In this document: one piece after another, positions 55,588 through 64,000 of the stretch
Layout: each line of letters starts with the position of its first letter
Position numbering within the stretch: the first letter of the stretch is position 1
NCBI RefSeq assembly: GCF_018402285.1
Contig: NZ_JAGYJH010000003.1
Location: 372,001 to 436,000 of the forward strand
Origin: Hyphomonas sp.
GTDB taxonomy: Bacteria > Pseudomonadota > Alphaproteobacteria > Caulobacterales > Hyphomonadaceae
Length of the DNA stretch: 64,000 nucleotides
Direction: 5' to 3'
Translations under genes and position numbers: made by a program
Notes under the pieces: model-generated
Told to the model about the DNA's origin: nothing
Databases searched by the model: none
The model's input: only the letters and a program-made list of their open reading frames with translations

Positions 55588-55935
55588 ATGTCTAAATGTT
55601 CTGCCCCAGACAATCAGGAACTTGATCGCGGCTTTCAGGCGCTCGCGGACGCCACGCGGCGCGCCGTGATCGCGCGCCTGACGGCGGGCGAGGCGAGTGT
55701 GGCCGAGCTGGCGGGGCCGTTCGACATGGCCCTGTCGAGTTTCCTGCAGCACGTTCGCGTGCTCGAAGCGGCCGGCCTGATCACCACAGTCAAGAAGGGC
55801 AGGGTGCGCATGTGCCGGCTGGAGGCAGAGCGCCTCGCCGTGCTTGAGGGCTGGATCTCCAGATACGAAGCCGCCTGGCACTCCCGCCTCGACCGGCTTG
55901 GCCAAATGCTCGAAACCAAGGGAGATACCCAATGA
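55588..55935 (+). CDS. ArsR-family winged-helix transcriptional regulator
   Basis: The 115-residue protein has the ArsR helix-turn-helix core: FQALADATRRAVIARLTAGEASVAELAGPFDMALSSFLQHVRVLEAAGLITTVKKGRVRMCRLE. It lacks the CxC metal-binding box of arsenic sensors. Its stop overlaps by 4 bases (ATGA) the start of the SRPBCC protein, a very common coupled pair. The regulator probably represses this two-gene unit in response to an unknown signal. Confidence 0.92.
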   Translation: MSKCSAPDNQELDRGFQALADATRRAVIARLTAGEASVAELAGPFDMALSSFLQHVRVLEAAGLITTVKKGRVRMCRLEAERLAVLEGWISRYEAAWHSRLDRLGQMLETKGDTQ

Positions 55936-56393
55936 GCCACAAGACTATGGTTCACCGGACCACAACGCTCGAGCGGACCTATGCCGCCAGCCCGCAGCGT
56001 ACATTCCATGCCTGGGAAAATCCGGAGATGCGGCGCATCTGGGGCTCGCCTTCAGATCAGGTCGAAATCCGCAACGACGCGGCAGACTTCCGAGTCGGCG
56101 GGGAAGATATCCAGACCTGTCTGGTGGAAGGTCATCCTGTTGCCACCGTGCACGGACGGTACCATGACATCGTGCCTGATGCTCGGATCGTCTACACAGA
56201 AGTGATCCGCGATGACGCGCAGCTTCAGGGCATGAGCCTCGTTTCTGCAGAATTCATAGCCGAGGGTACGGGCACACGCCTTGTCGTGACCTTGCAGACC
56301 ATCGCAGTCGACGGGTCCGAGCTCCTCGCCGAAGTCGAAATTGGCTGGATCAGCGCGCTCGACCGTCTTGGGGCCTTGTTTGTAGAGGCTTAA
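55932..56393 (+). CDS. SRPBCC (AHSA1-like) ligand-binding protein
   Basis: The 153-residue protein has the SRPBCC/AHSA1 pattern: TTTLERTYAASPQRTFHAWENPEMRRIWGSP, a DFRVGGED strand and DARIVYTEVI, ending GWISALDRLGALF. Such domains bind hydrophobic ligands in a deep cavity. It is translated together with the ArsR regulator through a 4-base overlap. The ligand is not known. Confidence 0.9.
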   Translation: MSHKTMVHRTTTLERTYAASPQRTFHAWENPEMRRIWGSPSDQVEIRNDAADFRVGGEDIQTCLVEGHPVATVHGRYHDIVPDARIVYTEVIRDDAQLQGMSLVSAEFIAEGTGTRLVVTLQTIAVDGSELLAEVEIGWISALDRLGALFVEA

Positions 56394-56400
56394 CGGCCGC

Positions 56401-57285
56401 TCACTTCTGGCTGTTGAAGAAGGCCAGAAGGGCCTCTTCAATCCGGTAGTCCGTTTTTGGACGGGCAGGCCATTCATGGCCGCCGCTGCTGGCGGTCGTG
56501 GCGATGAGGACAGATCCACCGGCGCATTGGCGTGTGGTGACACCGACGCCCTCGGGCGCTGACGCGGCTGAGCCCGGCCCGCAGGATTTCAGTTCTGCCA
56601 GTTTTGCTTCGGCTTTTGCGAAACCCAGATGCGGCTGTGTCCGCCAGCGCTCAGCCTTGTCATCGGGATTTCCGGAATAACTCAATACGTCGTCGTCCGC
56701 GGCGTGATACATGAAGATAGAGGTGCGGTCTGGTACACCCGGTTGATCGGCGAAAATCGCGCCGCTGATCGGGGCGATGCCGCGTGGGGTAACCTTCATG
56801 GCGCCTGCGAGCCGGTAGGATAGCATGGCTCCATTGGAATGACCGGCAAGAAACACCCGGGAGCGGTCGATCCCCAGCCGCTGGTCGAGCGCTTCGATGG
56901 CTGCGTCGGCATAGTCGGCTTCATTGATTTTCTTGCGCTGGGCATAGGCACAACAATGGGCCGCGTTCCAGGTGCGCAGATTATCGCCGCCGCGCCGGGA
57001 GGAGCCGTTCATATAGGCAACGGCGTAACCGGCGGAATTCATCGTCCGCGTGAGCTCGCGCGACTTTCCGGCCATCCAATCTGCGCCCCCGCCGCCGCCA
57101 TGGAAGACCAGCACCACTGGGACAGGGCCATCCGCTTTTGCAGGCGCGTAAAGGATCAGCTCGCGGGTATCGCGTCCGGCCTGTACAGAGAGGGTTTCAC
57201 CCCGGGCAGGGGCGGCTGGGGCAGCTGACGCGCAGCCGGTTGTCTGAACAAAGGCGCACGCGAGGCTGGCAAAGAACAGGCGCAT
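56401..57285 (-). CDS. Secreted PHB-depolymerase/feruloyl-esterase-type esterase (LpqC family)
   Basis: The start at 57285 (MRLFFASLACAFVQTTGCASA) gives a signal with a possible lipobox. The 294-residue protein has HGGGGGADWMAG (oxyanion), the serine motif FLAGHSNGAML, a Cys-rich AHCCAYAQ and a C-terminal GGHEWPA (His). These match the LpqC-type esterase family, which includes extracellular PHB depolymerases and feruloyl esterases. It ends 8 bases from the SRPBCC gene, tail to tail. Confidence 0.85.
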   Translation of the reverse strand: MRLFFASLACAFVQTTGCASAAPAAPARGETLSVQAGRDTRELILYAPAKADGPVPVVLVFHGGGGGADWMAGKSRELTRTMNSAGYAVAYMNGSSRRGGDNLRTWNAAHCCAYAQRKKINEADYADAAIEALDQRLGIDRSRVFLAGHSNGAMLSYRLAGAMKVTPRGIAPISGAIFADQPGVPDRTSIFMYHAADDDVLSYSGNPDDKAERWRTQPHLGFAKAEAKLAELKSCGPGSAASAPEGVGVTTRQCAGGSVLIATTASSGGHEWPARPKTDYRIEEALLAFFNSQK

Positions 57286-57366
57286 CAGGAACTCCGCAGT
57301 CAGCGACCAGCCCATTCAACGCAGGCCGGGAGACAATTCCGTCGCGCCGATTAAAAACTCCTCGTA

Positions 57367-57708
57367 TCAGCCGATCCGGGCTTTGGTCTCCGCGCTCCAG
57401 CCCACAAGAACTTCCTCGCCCGCTTCGATGACCGGGCGTTTGATCAAGGTCGGGTTGCCGAGCAGCAGGCCTTCCAGGCTGACGCCGGAGGCCCGTGCCT
57501 TGTCTGCGTCCGACAGGCTCCGCCAGGTAGTCGAGCTGCGATTGACCAGCTTTTCGCCGACCGCGGCGATCCAGCGGGGGAGTTTTGAGGCCAGATCGGC
57601 CTCGGCCCGGATATCGACGAAGTCGGCGGGTTTGCCCTCAGCTTCGAGTTCCCGGAGGGCCTTCTTGCAGGTGTCGCAATTCTTCAGGCCGTACAAAGTT
57701 GGTGTCAT
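57367..57708 (-). CDS. ArsC/Spx/MgsR-family protein (YffB-like)
   Basis: The 113-residue thioredoxin-fold protein has the CDTCKK motif near the N-terminus and the NPTLIKRPVIE segment, in the YffB/Spx branch rather than true arsenate reductases. No arsenic genes are near. It may act as a redox partner, but this is not shown. It has its own start, upstream of the secreted esterase, after 81 bases. Confidence 0.85.
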   Translation of the reverse strand: MTPTLYGLKNCDTCKKALRELEAEGKPADFVDIRAEADLASKLPRWIAAVGEKLVNRSSTTWRSLSDADKARASGVSLEGLLLGNPTLIKRPVIEAGEEVLVGWSAETKARIG

Positions 57709-57809
57709 CGGGGGCTCTCCGTTTCAGGTTGTCCGGGTCTGCCGGCGAGATATGGCGCGCCCGCCGCGTGTGCAACCTGCTAACCCGACCTGTGAGGCTG
57801 GCTGAGGGA

Positions 57810-58049
57810 TCAGCCGGGATCATCCGCAAAGACTTCGCCATCCAGTTCATCCAGCCGCCGCTGGAGATTTACGCGCACATCCTGGACGGCCTCGTTGTAG
57901 ACCGCCGGACCGATCAGGGCTGTCATCCGGTCGACCAATTCGCCTGCCTGAAAGTCGCTGAGCAGGATGTCGAAATCGCGTTCGGACATCTTGCGGAGCT
58001 CCCCGATCAGGCGCTGGCGGCGTTCCGGGGAAAGGGAAAGCTTTTTCAT
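57810..58049 (-). CDS. DUF2164 family protein
   Basis: The 79-residue protein has the DUF2164 pattern: KKLSLSPERRQRLIGELRKMSERDFDILLSDFQAGELVDRMTALIGPAVYNEAVQDVRVNLQRRLDELDGEVF. Its ATG overlaps the stop of the upstream glycosidase gene by 4 bases (ATGA), so the two are coupled. Function unknown. Confidence 0.82.
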   Translation of the reverse strand: MKKLSLSPERRQRLIGELRKMSERDFDILLSDFQAGELVDRMTALIGPAVYNEAVQDVRVNLQRRLDELDGEVFADDPG

Positions 58050-58795
58050 TCCCGCACGACGCCGACGATCGGGCCCATATCGAGGCCGGTTTCGCTGCGC
58101 TCCAGTGCCGGGACATAGACCTTGGACACGGCGCCATCGAGATAAAGCGCGTTGGGCGTGCCAAGATCATCGCGGAACAGCCGGGCGAAGGAATGGAAGT
58201 TGACCGGCACATCGCTGATGGCGAAATAGACCTGACGGCCGTCTTCGCTGACCCCCACACCATTGCGGCGGCGCAGGCTGGTGCCGTCCGGATTGAGGGC
58301 CGGGTGAAGAGCGCCGTCGATAACCAGCATTGGCCCTGACTGGGTAGCAAAGCGGGGCGGTGCCGCCTTGAAGCGCTGGTCAAAGGCGAGCGTTTCGGAA
58401 ACGCCCACTTCTCCGCCTTCGATCCAGAAAACCCCGTTGGGTAGCATGCCGAAATTGCCCGGGCCGGCAGAGCGGACGAGGCCCATCTCGGCCTGACCCT
58501 CTTCAATATAGAGGCCCACCGGGCGGCGGTCCTCATGATACATCCCGGCATTCATCGCGAAGACGAGATTGCCGCCCTGGGAGGCAACATGGTTGGCTAG
58601 GCGGTCAAACTGGCCGAACGGTACCCCTGCCTCGTCCCTCAGGAACAGGCGGACATCTTCCCGGGAGGTGTCGAAGCTGCAGACCAGGTAGGGCAGGTTC
58701 TCGAAGGTACGGCTCTGGCAAGGGCCCTCTTCAGGGCCGCTGCAAGCCCAGAGGGCTGCGCTGCATAGGGCAATTAGGCGGGTGCTTAGGCGCAT
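58046..58795 (-). CDS. Phosphodiester glycosidase-family (DUF2233) lipoprotein
   Basis: The start at 58795 (MRLSTRLIALCSAALWAC) gives a lipoprotein signal with Cys near residue 18; a start at 58813 is also possible. The domain has the DUF2233/NAGPA pattern: FAMNAGMYHEDRRPVGLYIEEGQ, NGVFWIEGGEVGV, ATQSGPMLVIDGALHPALNPDGTSLRRRNGVGVSEDGRQVYFAIS. NAGPA-type domains cleave sugar phosphodiesters such as uncovered mannose-6-phosphate or cell-wall links. It is divergent from, and about 107 bases before, the spermidine-synthase-like gene. Confidence 0.85.
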   Translation of the reverse strand: MRLSTRLIALCSAALWACSGPEEGPCQSRTFENLPYLVCSFDTSREDVRLFLRDEAGVPFGQFDRLANHVASQGGNLVFAMNAGMYHEDRRPVGLYIEEGQAEMGLVRSAGPGNFGMLPNGVFWIEGGEVGVSETLAFDQRFKAAPPRFATQSGPMLVIDGALHPALNPDGTSLRRRNGVGVSEDGRQVYFAISDVPVNFHSFARLFRDDLGTPNALYLDGAVSKVYVPALERSETGLDMGPIVGVVRE

Positions 58796-58901
58796 GGTCC
58801 ACAGGTTAGTCATCGGCCCGGGATTCGCAACTGCGCCATATGCAACGGCGAAAGCGGTTCCTTTACCCGATCGGGTTAACGTACCCCAAAAGGGGAAGCT
58901 C

Positions 58902-61136
58902 ATGAGCCAATTTCCAGCAGCCGGCACCTTGCCGACCGGATCCGTCCTCAACCGGCTGGGCGGCATGCCCTATGCGGTGACCGTGTTCCTGTCGGCCGCG
59001 CTGGTATTTCTTGTGCAGCCGATGTTTGCGCGGATGGCAACGCCCCTGCTGGGCGGCTCGCCCAATGTGTGGAACGTGTCGCTGGTCTGTTTCCAGGCCG
59101 CGCTGCTGGCCGGCTATGCCTATGCCCATCTGCTGACGCATCTGGTGAAGGGCCTGCGCACGCAGGTGATCGCACATGGCGCGCTGCTGGTGGTGGCAGC
59201 CCTCGTCCTGCCATTCGAGCTGACGACGTTTTTCGGCAGCCCGGATCCGGCCCGCCCGGCGCTTTGGCTGATAGCCGTTTTTGCCGTGTCGATTGCCCCG
59301 CCTTTTGCCATCATTTCGGCGACTGCGCCGCTGATCCAGGCCTGGTATGCCCGCACTGGCCGGGCGGACGCGCATGATCCCTATCACCTCTATGCTGCGA
59401 GCAATGCCGGGTCCCTCCTGGGGCTTGCCGCCTATCCGTTGCTGCTCGAACCGCTCGCGCCGTTGGCCGGGCAGGCGATGGCCTGGTCTGGCGGCTATAT
59501 GGTCCTCCTGGTGATGCTGATCGGATGCGGCCTTCTCACGATGCGCTCGCCGTCGGCTGCTGGCCTTCACGCGCCAGCTGCACCCGTTTCGGCAAGCGCG
59601 GCCCAAGGGGCAAGCCTCTGGCGCCAGCGTCTCTGGTGGCTGGTGCTGGCTTTCGTGCCTTCCAGCCTGCTGGTGGGGGTTACGACCCATATTGCCACCG
59701 ACGTCGCCAGTGCGCCCTTCCTCTGGGCGCCGCCGCTGATGCTTTACATCGGCAGCTTCATCGTCGTCTTCTCCAAACGCCCGGTGATTGGCCGCGCGCT
59801 CGCGGCGACCATCCTGCCGGTATTCGTTGGCCTCGCCCTTTTTACGCTGACAAAAGTCTCCGGCGTTCCCACCTTGCTCAGCTTCTTCGTGCATCTTGGC
59901 GCGCTTTTCTTTGCGGCCGTTGCGTGCCACGGGCTGCTGGCCGATGACCGGCCGGAAACCGGACGGCTGACGGAGTTTTATCTCCTCATGTCGCTCGGCG
60001 GTGTGCTCGGCGGGGCGTTCAATGCGCTTATTGTCCCGGTGATCTTCACCAGCGTTGCCGAATATCCGCTGATGCTGATAGCGGCCCTGCTGCTGCTGCC
60101 GCAGCGTTACTGGCTGGGTCCGACATGGATGATCGTGCTGGCGGGGGTTGCGGCCGGGGCAGGGTTCATTGCCCTCTTTGTCTATCAGGTGCCTGCCCTT
60201 GCGGCGCAGGATAAGCGGGCCTTCTTCATCCTGCTGACTATTGCGCTCGTAGCGCTTTATTTCGTGCGCAGCTCACGGCTTGCAGGTGCGGCAGCCGCCG
60301 CTTCGCTCTGGGTGGTTGGCCTTGCTGCCAGCCCGACAGCAGGGGCTTATTCCGAGCGCGGATTTTTTGGTGTAGTGAAGGTACACGAACAGGAAGGCTA
60401 CCGGGTGATGGTGCATGGCACGACGCTGCACGGCGCGCAGGCCATCGGCGAGGATGCCTGGCGCCCCTCCACTTATTATGCGCCCGAGACGCCCATCGGA
60501 CAGGTCTTTGCTGCGCACAACCGCCCAGGCAGGGTCGGTGCGCTGGGCCTCGGCGCCGGATCGGTCGCCTGCTATGCTTGGCCAGGCCAGCAATACACCT
60601 TCTACGAGATCGACCCCATCGTGGCGCGCCTCGCCGGTGACGGGGAGACGTTCACATTCCTCTCTGAATGTACTCCGGATGCGGATATTGTCTTGGGCGA
60701 TGGCCGCCTGACCCTGGCTGAAGAGCCCGAAGCGGTGTTCGACATTCTTCTGATCGACGCCTTCTCCTCGGACTCGGTTCCGGCCCATCTGATGACGCGC
60801 GAAGCGGTAGCGCTCTATCTCTCGCGTGTGAAGGAAGACGGCGTTGTACTGATGCATGTATCCAATCGCTACATGGCGCTGGAAACGGTGGTTGGCCGGG
60901 TGGCGGGCGAGCTCGGCATGCCGGCCCGGACGCAGTACTTCACCTATCCTGGTGGGGGTTACCGCGTTCAGTCAAGCACGGTGGTGGCGCTTGCCCACAA
61001 CGACCTTGCGCTGGCATCTCTGGACGCGACTGGCGCCTGGTCAGTGCTCGAAAGTGATGGCCGGCGTGCGTGGACGGATGATTATTCCAACATCCCCGGC
61101 GCGATCTGGGACCGGCTGGTCGGCAAGAAACGCTAG
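58902..61136 (+). CDS. Membrane protein fused to a spermidine-synthase-like domain
   Basis: The start at 58902 (MSQFPAAGTLPTGSVL), after AAGGGGAAG, gives 744 residues. The N-terminal two-thirds have about 12 to 14 membrane helices with an MFS-like look (RLGGMPYAVTVFLSAALVFLVQPMFARMATPLLGGSPNVWNVSLVCFQAALLAGYAYAHLL). The C-terminal 240 residues are a spermidine-synthase-like domain (ALGLGAGSVACYAWPGQQYTFYEIDPIVARLA, DIVLGDGRLTLAEEPEAVFDILLIDAFSSDSVPAHLMTREAVALY). Such fusions are found in many bacteria. The methyltransferase-type fold probably lacks spermidine synthase activity. Its role is unknown. Confidence 0.9.
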   Translation: MSQFPAAGTLPTGSVLNRLGGMPYAVTVFLSAALVFLVQPMFARMATPLLGGSPNVWNVSLVCFQAALLAGYAYAHLLTHLVKGLRTQVIAHGALLVVAALVLPFELTTFFGSPDPARPALWLIAVFAVSIAPPFAIISATAPLIQAWYARTGRADAHDPYHLYAASNAGSLLGLAAYPLLLEPLAPLAGQAMAWSGGYMVLLVMLIGCGLLTMRSPSAAGLHAPAAPVSASAAQGASLWRQRLWWLVLAFVPSSLLVGVTTHIATDVASAPFLWAPPLMLYIGSFIVVFSKRPVIGRALAATILPVFVGLALFTLTKVSGVPTLLSFFVHLGALFFAAVACHGLLADDRPETGRLTEFYLLMSLGGVLGGAFNALIVPVIFTSVAEYPLMLIAALLLLPQRYWLGPTWMIVLAGVAAGAGFIALFVYQVPALAAQDKRAFFILLTIALVALYFVRSSRLAGAAAAASLWVVGLAASPTAGAYSERGFFGVVKVHEQEGYRVMVHGTTLHGAQAIGEDAWRPSTYYAPETPIGQVFAAHNRPGRVGALGLGAGSVACYAWPGQQYTFYEIDPIVARLAGDGETFTFLSECTPDADIVLGDGRLTLAEEPEAVFDILLIDAFSSDSVPAHLMTREAVALYLSRVKEDGVVLMHVSNRYMALETVVGRVAGELGMPARTQYFTYPGGGYRVQSSTVVALAHNDLALASLDATGAWSVLESDGRRAWTDDYSNIPGAIWDRLVGKKR

Positions 61137-61151
61137 AGGGCAGAGACTGCT

Positions 61152-62321
61152 TCAAGTCTGGCCTTTGGAGTCCTCTGCCGCCAGCTGCTGCTTGCGCAGC
61201 TCGCTGGCGCGGACCTTGACGCTTTCCGAGCGCAGCTGCCCGCAGGCGGCAAGAATGTCGCGTCCGCGCGGGGTCCGGATCGGGGAGGCAAAACCTGCCC
61301 GGTTCAGCACTTCGGCAAAGGCCTCGATCGTTTCCCAGTCGGAACACTCATAGGGCGAGCCCGGCCAGGGATTGAACGGTATGAGGTTGATCTTGGAGGG
61401 CACGCCCTTCATGAGCTTCACAAGATCGCGCGCTTCGGCCAGCGTGTCATTGACGCCCTTGAGCATGACATATTCGAAGGTCACTCGCTTGGAGTTGCCA
61501 AGATCAGGATAGGCGCGGATCGCCTCGAACAGCGTCTGGATGTCATACTTCCGGTTGAGCGGAACAAGCTCATTGCGCAAGTCGTCATTCGTTGCGTGCA
61601 ACGAGATGGCGAGCATCGCGCCGGTGCGTGCGCCGAGTTCGGGGATCTTCGGAGCAACTCCGGCGGTCGATACGGTGATCCGGCGCCGGCCGATGGAGAT
61701 GCCATCACCGTCGGAGATCGTGTCGATCGCCTCGGCGACATTGTCGAGATTGTAGAGCGGCTCGCCCATGCCCATGAAGACGATATTGGTCAGGCGGCGC
61801 TCTTCGATGGAGCTTGGCCATTCAGACAGCGCGTCGCGGGCAATGATCACCTGCTGGACGATTTCCTGCGCGGTGAGGTTGCGCACCAGTGCCTGCGTGC
61901 CGGTATGGCAGAAGGTGCAGTTGAGGGTGCAGCCGACCTGGCTAGAGACGCACAGCGCGCCAGCCTTGCCGACATCGGGGATATAGACGCTTTCGCCCTC
62001 GATGCCGGGGGCATACCGCGTGAGCCATTTCTGGGTGCCGTCGCGGCTGACCTGGTGATCGGCGGTTTCCGGGCGCTCGACCTCGAACCTCTCGGCGAGC
62101 TGGGCGCGCAGGTCCTTGGCGATGTCGGTCATCGCGGCAAAGTCGGTGGCCCCGAAATGGTGAATCCAGCGGCGGATTTGGCGCGCGCGCATGTTCGCCG
62201 CCTTAGGCTCGAGGCCAAGGGCTTCCATTTCTTTCTTGAGCGCTGGAACCGACAGCCCGGTCAGGCGTTTCTTGCCTGGCAAAGCATTATTCCGGCGGCT
62301 GAGGTCGAGGGTCACAGTCAT
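61152..62321 (-). CDS. rlmN: 23S rRNA (adenine(2503)-C(2))-methyltransferase RlmN
   Basis: RlmN methylates A2503 in 23S rRNA and A37 in some tRNAs by radical-SAM chemistry. The start at 62321 ([18 protein letters not shown]) gives 389 residues. The radical-SAM motif [19 protein letters not shown] and the C-terminal [10 protein letters not shown] with the catalytic Cys are all seen. It lies tail to tail with the spermidine-synthase-like gene. Confidence 0.96.
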   Translation of the reverse strand: MTVTLDLSRRNNALPGKKRLTGLSVPALKKEMEALGLEPKAANMRARQIRRWIHHFGATDFAAMTDIAKDLRAQLAERFEVERPETADHQVSRDGTQKWLTRYAPGIEGESVYIPDVGKAGALCVSSQVGCTLNCTFCHTGTQALVRNLTAQEIVQQVIIARDALSEWPSSIEERRLTNIVFMGMGEPLYNLDNVAEAIDTISDGDGISIGRRRITVSTAGVAPKIPELGARTGAMLAISLHATNDDLRNELVPLNRKYDIQTLFEAIRAYPDLGNSKRVTFEYVMLKGVNDTLAEARDLVKLMKGVPSKINLIPFNPWPGSPYECSDWETIEAFAEVLNRAGFASPIRTPRGRDILAACGQLRSESVKVRASELRKQQLAAEDSKGQT

Positions 62322-62512
62322 GGGCGGGCCTATAGCATGAGCAGCTGGACAAATAAAACGGCGCAAACATGGACAGACTTTAACGCGCCAGTCTTCGAAA
62401 ATCCCTTCATTTCAGGGGCGAAATCCAAAAACAGCGGCCCGGTTGGTTTCCATTCAGGTTGGTCATGCGACAGGCGGCTGTGAAACAACTTCATGCAAAG
62501 GGAGTCATTCTC

Positions 62513-63148
62513 ATGAAGAAATCAGTGCTTATTGCGGCCGCGCTAATGCTGCCGATCCTGCAAGCTTGTGAAACCGGTCCGAGCCAGCGCGTGCTGACCA
62601 CTGGCGCAGCAGGCGCAATCCTTGGCGCAGGCGCAGGCATGATGGCCGGCGGAGACGACAAGCGCAACGCCGCCATCGGCGCAGCTGTCGGCGCCATCGC
62701 CGGCGCCTCGGTTGGCGTCTACATGGACAAGCAGGAAGAGAAACTGCGCCAGCAGACGGCAGGCACCGGCATCGAAGTCGAGCGTCAGGGCGACCAGATC
62801 GCGCTGACCATGCCGTCGGGCATTTCCTTCCAGCAGGGCAGTGCCCAGATCCAGCCCGCTTTCTTCCAGACGCTGAACCAAGTCGCCGCAACGCTGAACG
62901 AGTATCCCTCGACCGCCGTTGACATTCGTGGTCACGCTTCTTCGGAAGGTGCCCGCGACTTCAACCAGCGCCTGTCCCAGCAGCGCGCTGATGCGGTCCG
63001 CAGCTACCTCACCAATCAGGGTGTCCAGTCTGTCCGCATGACGGCTGTTGGCATGGGCATCGACTATCCGGTGGCTGACAACTCGACCGAAGCAGGCCGG
63101 TCGCAGAACCGCCGGGTCGAGATTATCCTGACCCCGGTTACGCAATAA
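62513..63148 (+). CDS. OmpA-family lipoprotein with glycine-zipper segment
   Basis: The start at 62513 (MKKSVLIAAALMLPILQAC), after AAAGGGAG, gives a 211-residue lipoprotein (Cys near residue 19). It has a glycine-rich zipper (GAAGAILGAGAGMMAGGDDKRNAAIGAAVGAIAGASVGVYMD) and a C-terminal OmpA domain (TAVDIRGHASSEGARDFNQRLSQQRADAVRSYLTNQGV, NRRVEIIL) that binds peptidoglycan. It should tether the outer membrane to the wall, like YiaD. Confidence 0.92.
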   Translation: MKKSVLIAAALMLPILQACETGPSQRVLTTGAAGAILGAGAGMMAGGDDKRNAAIGAAVGAIAGASVGVYMDKQEEKLRQQTAGTGIEVERQGDQIALTMPSGISFQQGSAQIQPAFFQTLNQVAATLNEYPSTAVDIRGHASSEGARDFNQRLSQQRADAVRSYLTNQGVQSVRMTAVGMGIDYPVADNSTEAGRSQNRRVEIILTPVTQ

Positions 63149-63181
63149 TCCCTTTTGCCCGGAAGGGCAGAGATGACCTGA

Positions 63182-63215
63182 CGGGCGGCGGCCGCGAGGC
63201 TGCCGCCCGCTTCCG
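63182..63215 (+). terminator. Hairpin after the OmpA lipoprotein gene
   Basis: A 12-bp stem (63182-63193 with 63198-63209, one G-T pair) has a GCGA loop. The U-tract is poor (CTTCCGTTG), so termination strength is uncertain. Confidence 0.45.
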
Positions 63216-63294
63216 TTGAGACGAAGGCCCGATTTCTGCTGCAATTCCCGCAGGAGTAGGTGGCATCGCTCCGCGAATACCTGATCGTGGCGAA

Positions 63295-63933
63295 ATGACG
63301 ATCCGCGATACACAGCCGCCCTCGCGCAAAGGTCCCTTCGGGAAGAGCGCACCTTATTGCGGCCTCTGGTCAGAATTCATGCGCGGGGTATCGTGGCTGT
63401 ATCTGAAGGCGACGGGCTGGCGTATCGGCTCCGACTGGCCGGACATTCCAAAGTCGGTGATCGTCGCGGCGCCGCACACATCCAACTGGGACGGACTGAC
63501 AATGCTGGCGGTGGCAGGCTGGTACCGCGTGAAACTCAGCTGGATGGGCAAGGCGGCGCTGGTGAAAGGCCCGTTCGGATGGCTGGTGCGCCGGGCAGGC
63601 TGCGTGCCGGTGGAACGGTCAAGTTCGCATGATGTAGTCGAGCAGATACGCGTGGCATTTGCTGAGCGCCCGGTAATGCATCTGGCTGTGGCGCCGGAAG
63701 GTACCCGCCAGGCCAATGCGGACTGGAAGACGGGCTTCTATCACATTGCCCGCTCGGCCGGTGTGCCCCTGATCATGTCAGTTCTCGACTACAAGACACA
63801 TGTTGTGCGCCTCGATGGGCCAATGGAGGTGACCGGCGATATGGCCGCCGATATGGCGAAAGTTCTGGACAGTTACCGCGCGGCGGAAGGGAAGTTTCCG
63901 GATCAGTTTGTTTTGCCGCGCGGAGAATCCTAG
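63295..63933 (+). CDS. PlsC-type 1-acylglycerol-3-phosphate acyltransferase family protein
   Basis: The 212-residue protein has the acyltransferase motif HTSNWD (HX4D) near residue 61, and the APEGTR motif near residue 133. No signal or long membrane helix is clear beyond one weak segment (LYLKATGWRIG). It probably acylates a lysophospholipid or related acceptor, but which is unknown. It overlaps the convergent gene at the window edge. Confidence 0.85.
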   Translation: MTIRDTQPPSRKGPFGKSAPYCGLWSEFMRGVSWLYLKATGWRIGSDWPDIPKSVIVAAPHTSNWDGLTMLAVAGWYRVKLSWMGKAALVKGPFGWLVRRAGCVPVERSSSHDVVEQIRVAFAERPVMHLAVAPEGTRQANADWKTGFYHIARSAGVPLIMSVLDYKTHVVRLDGPMEVTGDMAADMAKVLDSYRAAEGKFPDQFVLPRGES

Positions 63934-64000
63934 CGACAAGTCTCTGCAGCCTTCTCGATGGCATCGGCCGAGCCGCTGAGCGAGAATTTGTAGGTGACAT
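63930..64000 (-). CDS. C-terminal end of an unknown protein (partial)
   Basis: The last 22 codons read VTYKFSLSGSADAIEKAAETCR and a stop. The frame is open to the window edge. The short Ala/Glu-rich helix and closing Cys do not name a family. Its stop overlaps the acyltransferase stop. Confidence 0.6.
   Translation of the reverse strand, partial: VTYKFSLSGSADAIEKAAETCR

Overview
The window is a gene-dense, GC-rich chromosomal segment of an alphaproteobacterium, most likely a member of the Hyphomonadaceae close to Hyphomonas. The main reasons are the gene orders cpoB-tilS-ftsH, ihfB-rpsA-cmk-aroA with a divergent FYDLN-acid gene and tRNA-Ala, and rnd-lptC-lptA-lptB-rpoN. Marker families such as DUF1150, TIGR02300 and the HNE_0200-type cytochrome paired with a beta-helix lipoprotein point the same way. 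The family and genus placement is an inference from gene content. There is no phage, insertion sequence, CRISPR array or rRNA operon here.

Layout. Positions 1-6400 hold the end of the Tol-Pal gene cpoB, then tilS, ftsH, a lipoprotein, a decayed small gene, yebC and a CaiB-type CoA transferase. Positions 6400-16500 hold SelO, two TonB-dependent receptors, an HSL-type esterase and a feruloyl-CoA-synthase-like ligase. This last group looks like an uptake and catabolic set for an aromatic or ester substrate, and two long palindromes lie in its regulatory gaps. Positions 16500-21000 hold glmM, cysQ, a double-FKBP lipoprotein and threonine ammonia-lyase. Positions 21000-31100 hold a fused dipeptide-type ABC ATPase, OmpW, an iron alcohol dehydrogenase, a Tag-type glycosylase, a beta-propeller phytase, a CHAD protein, small membrane proteins and an intracellular PHA depolymerase.

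Positions 31100-35600 form a zinc island. A ZIP transporter faces a ZrgA-like His-rich lipoprotein, an ABC ATPase, an FtsX-like permease and a DUF3299 lipoprotein, with a Zur-like operator in the divergent gap. Positions 35600-43400 hold a HAD phosphatase, mscL, ihfB, rpsA (with an extra C-terminal helix-hairpin-helix domain), cmk, an Old Yellow Enzyme, aroA, an acidic zinc-ribbon protein and tRNA-Ala(GGC). Positions 43400-52500 hold the beta-helix/diheme-cytochrome pair, a gene killed by two in-frame stops, RNase D, the Lpt export genes and rpoN. Positions 52500-64000 hold a palindromic repeat, thiC under a TPP riboswitch, an ArsR/SRPBCC pair, a secreted esterase, an Spx-like protein, a glycosidase, a membrane spermidine-synthase-like protein, rlmN, an OmpA lipoprotein and an acyltransferase.

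A striking general feature is the number of broken genes. Four genes carry single-base frameshifts (receptor 2, esterase, ligase N-terminus, phytase), and for each the restored length fits an intact protein. Two small genes carry in-frame stop codons. Raw reads or a second assembly would show which of these are real.

No wholly new system stands out with certainty. The best candidates for follow-up are the zinc island, the S1-HhH fusion, the beta-helix/diheme-cytochrome pair and the palindrome-flanked receptor/ligase cluster.
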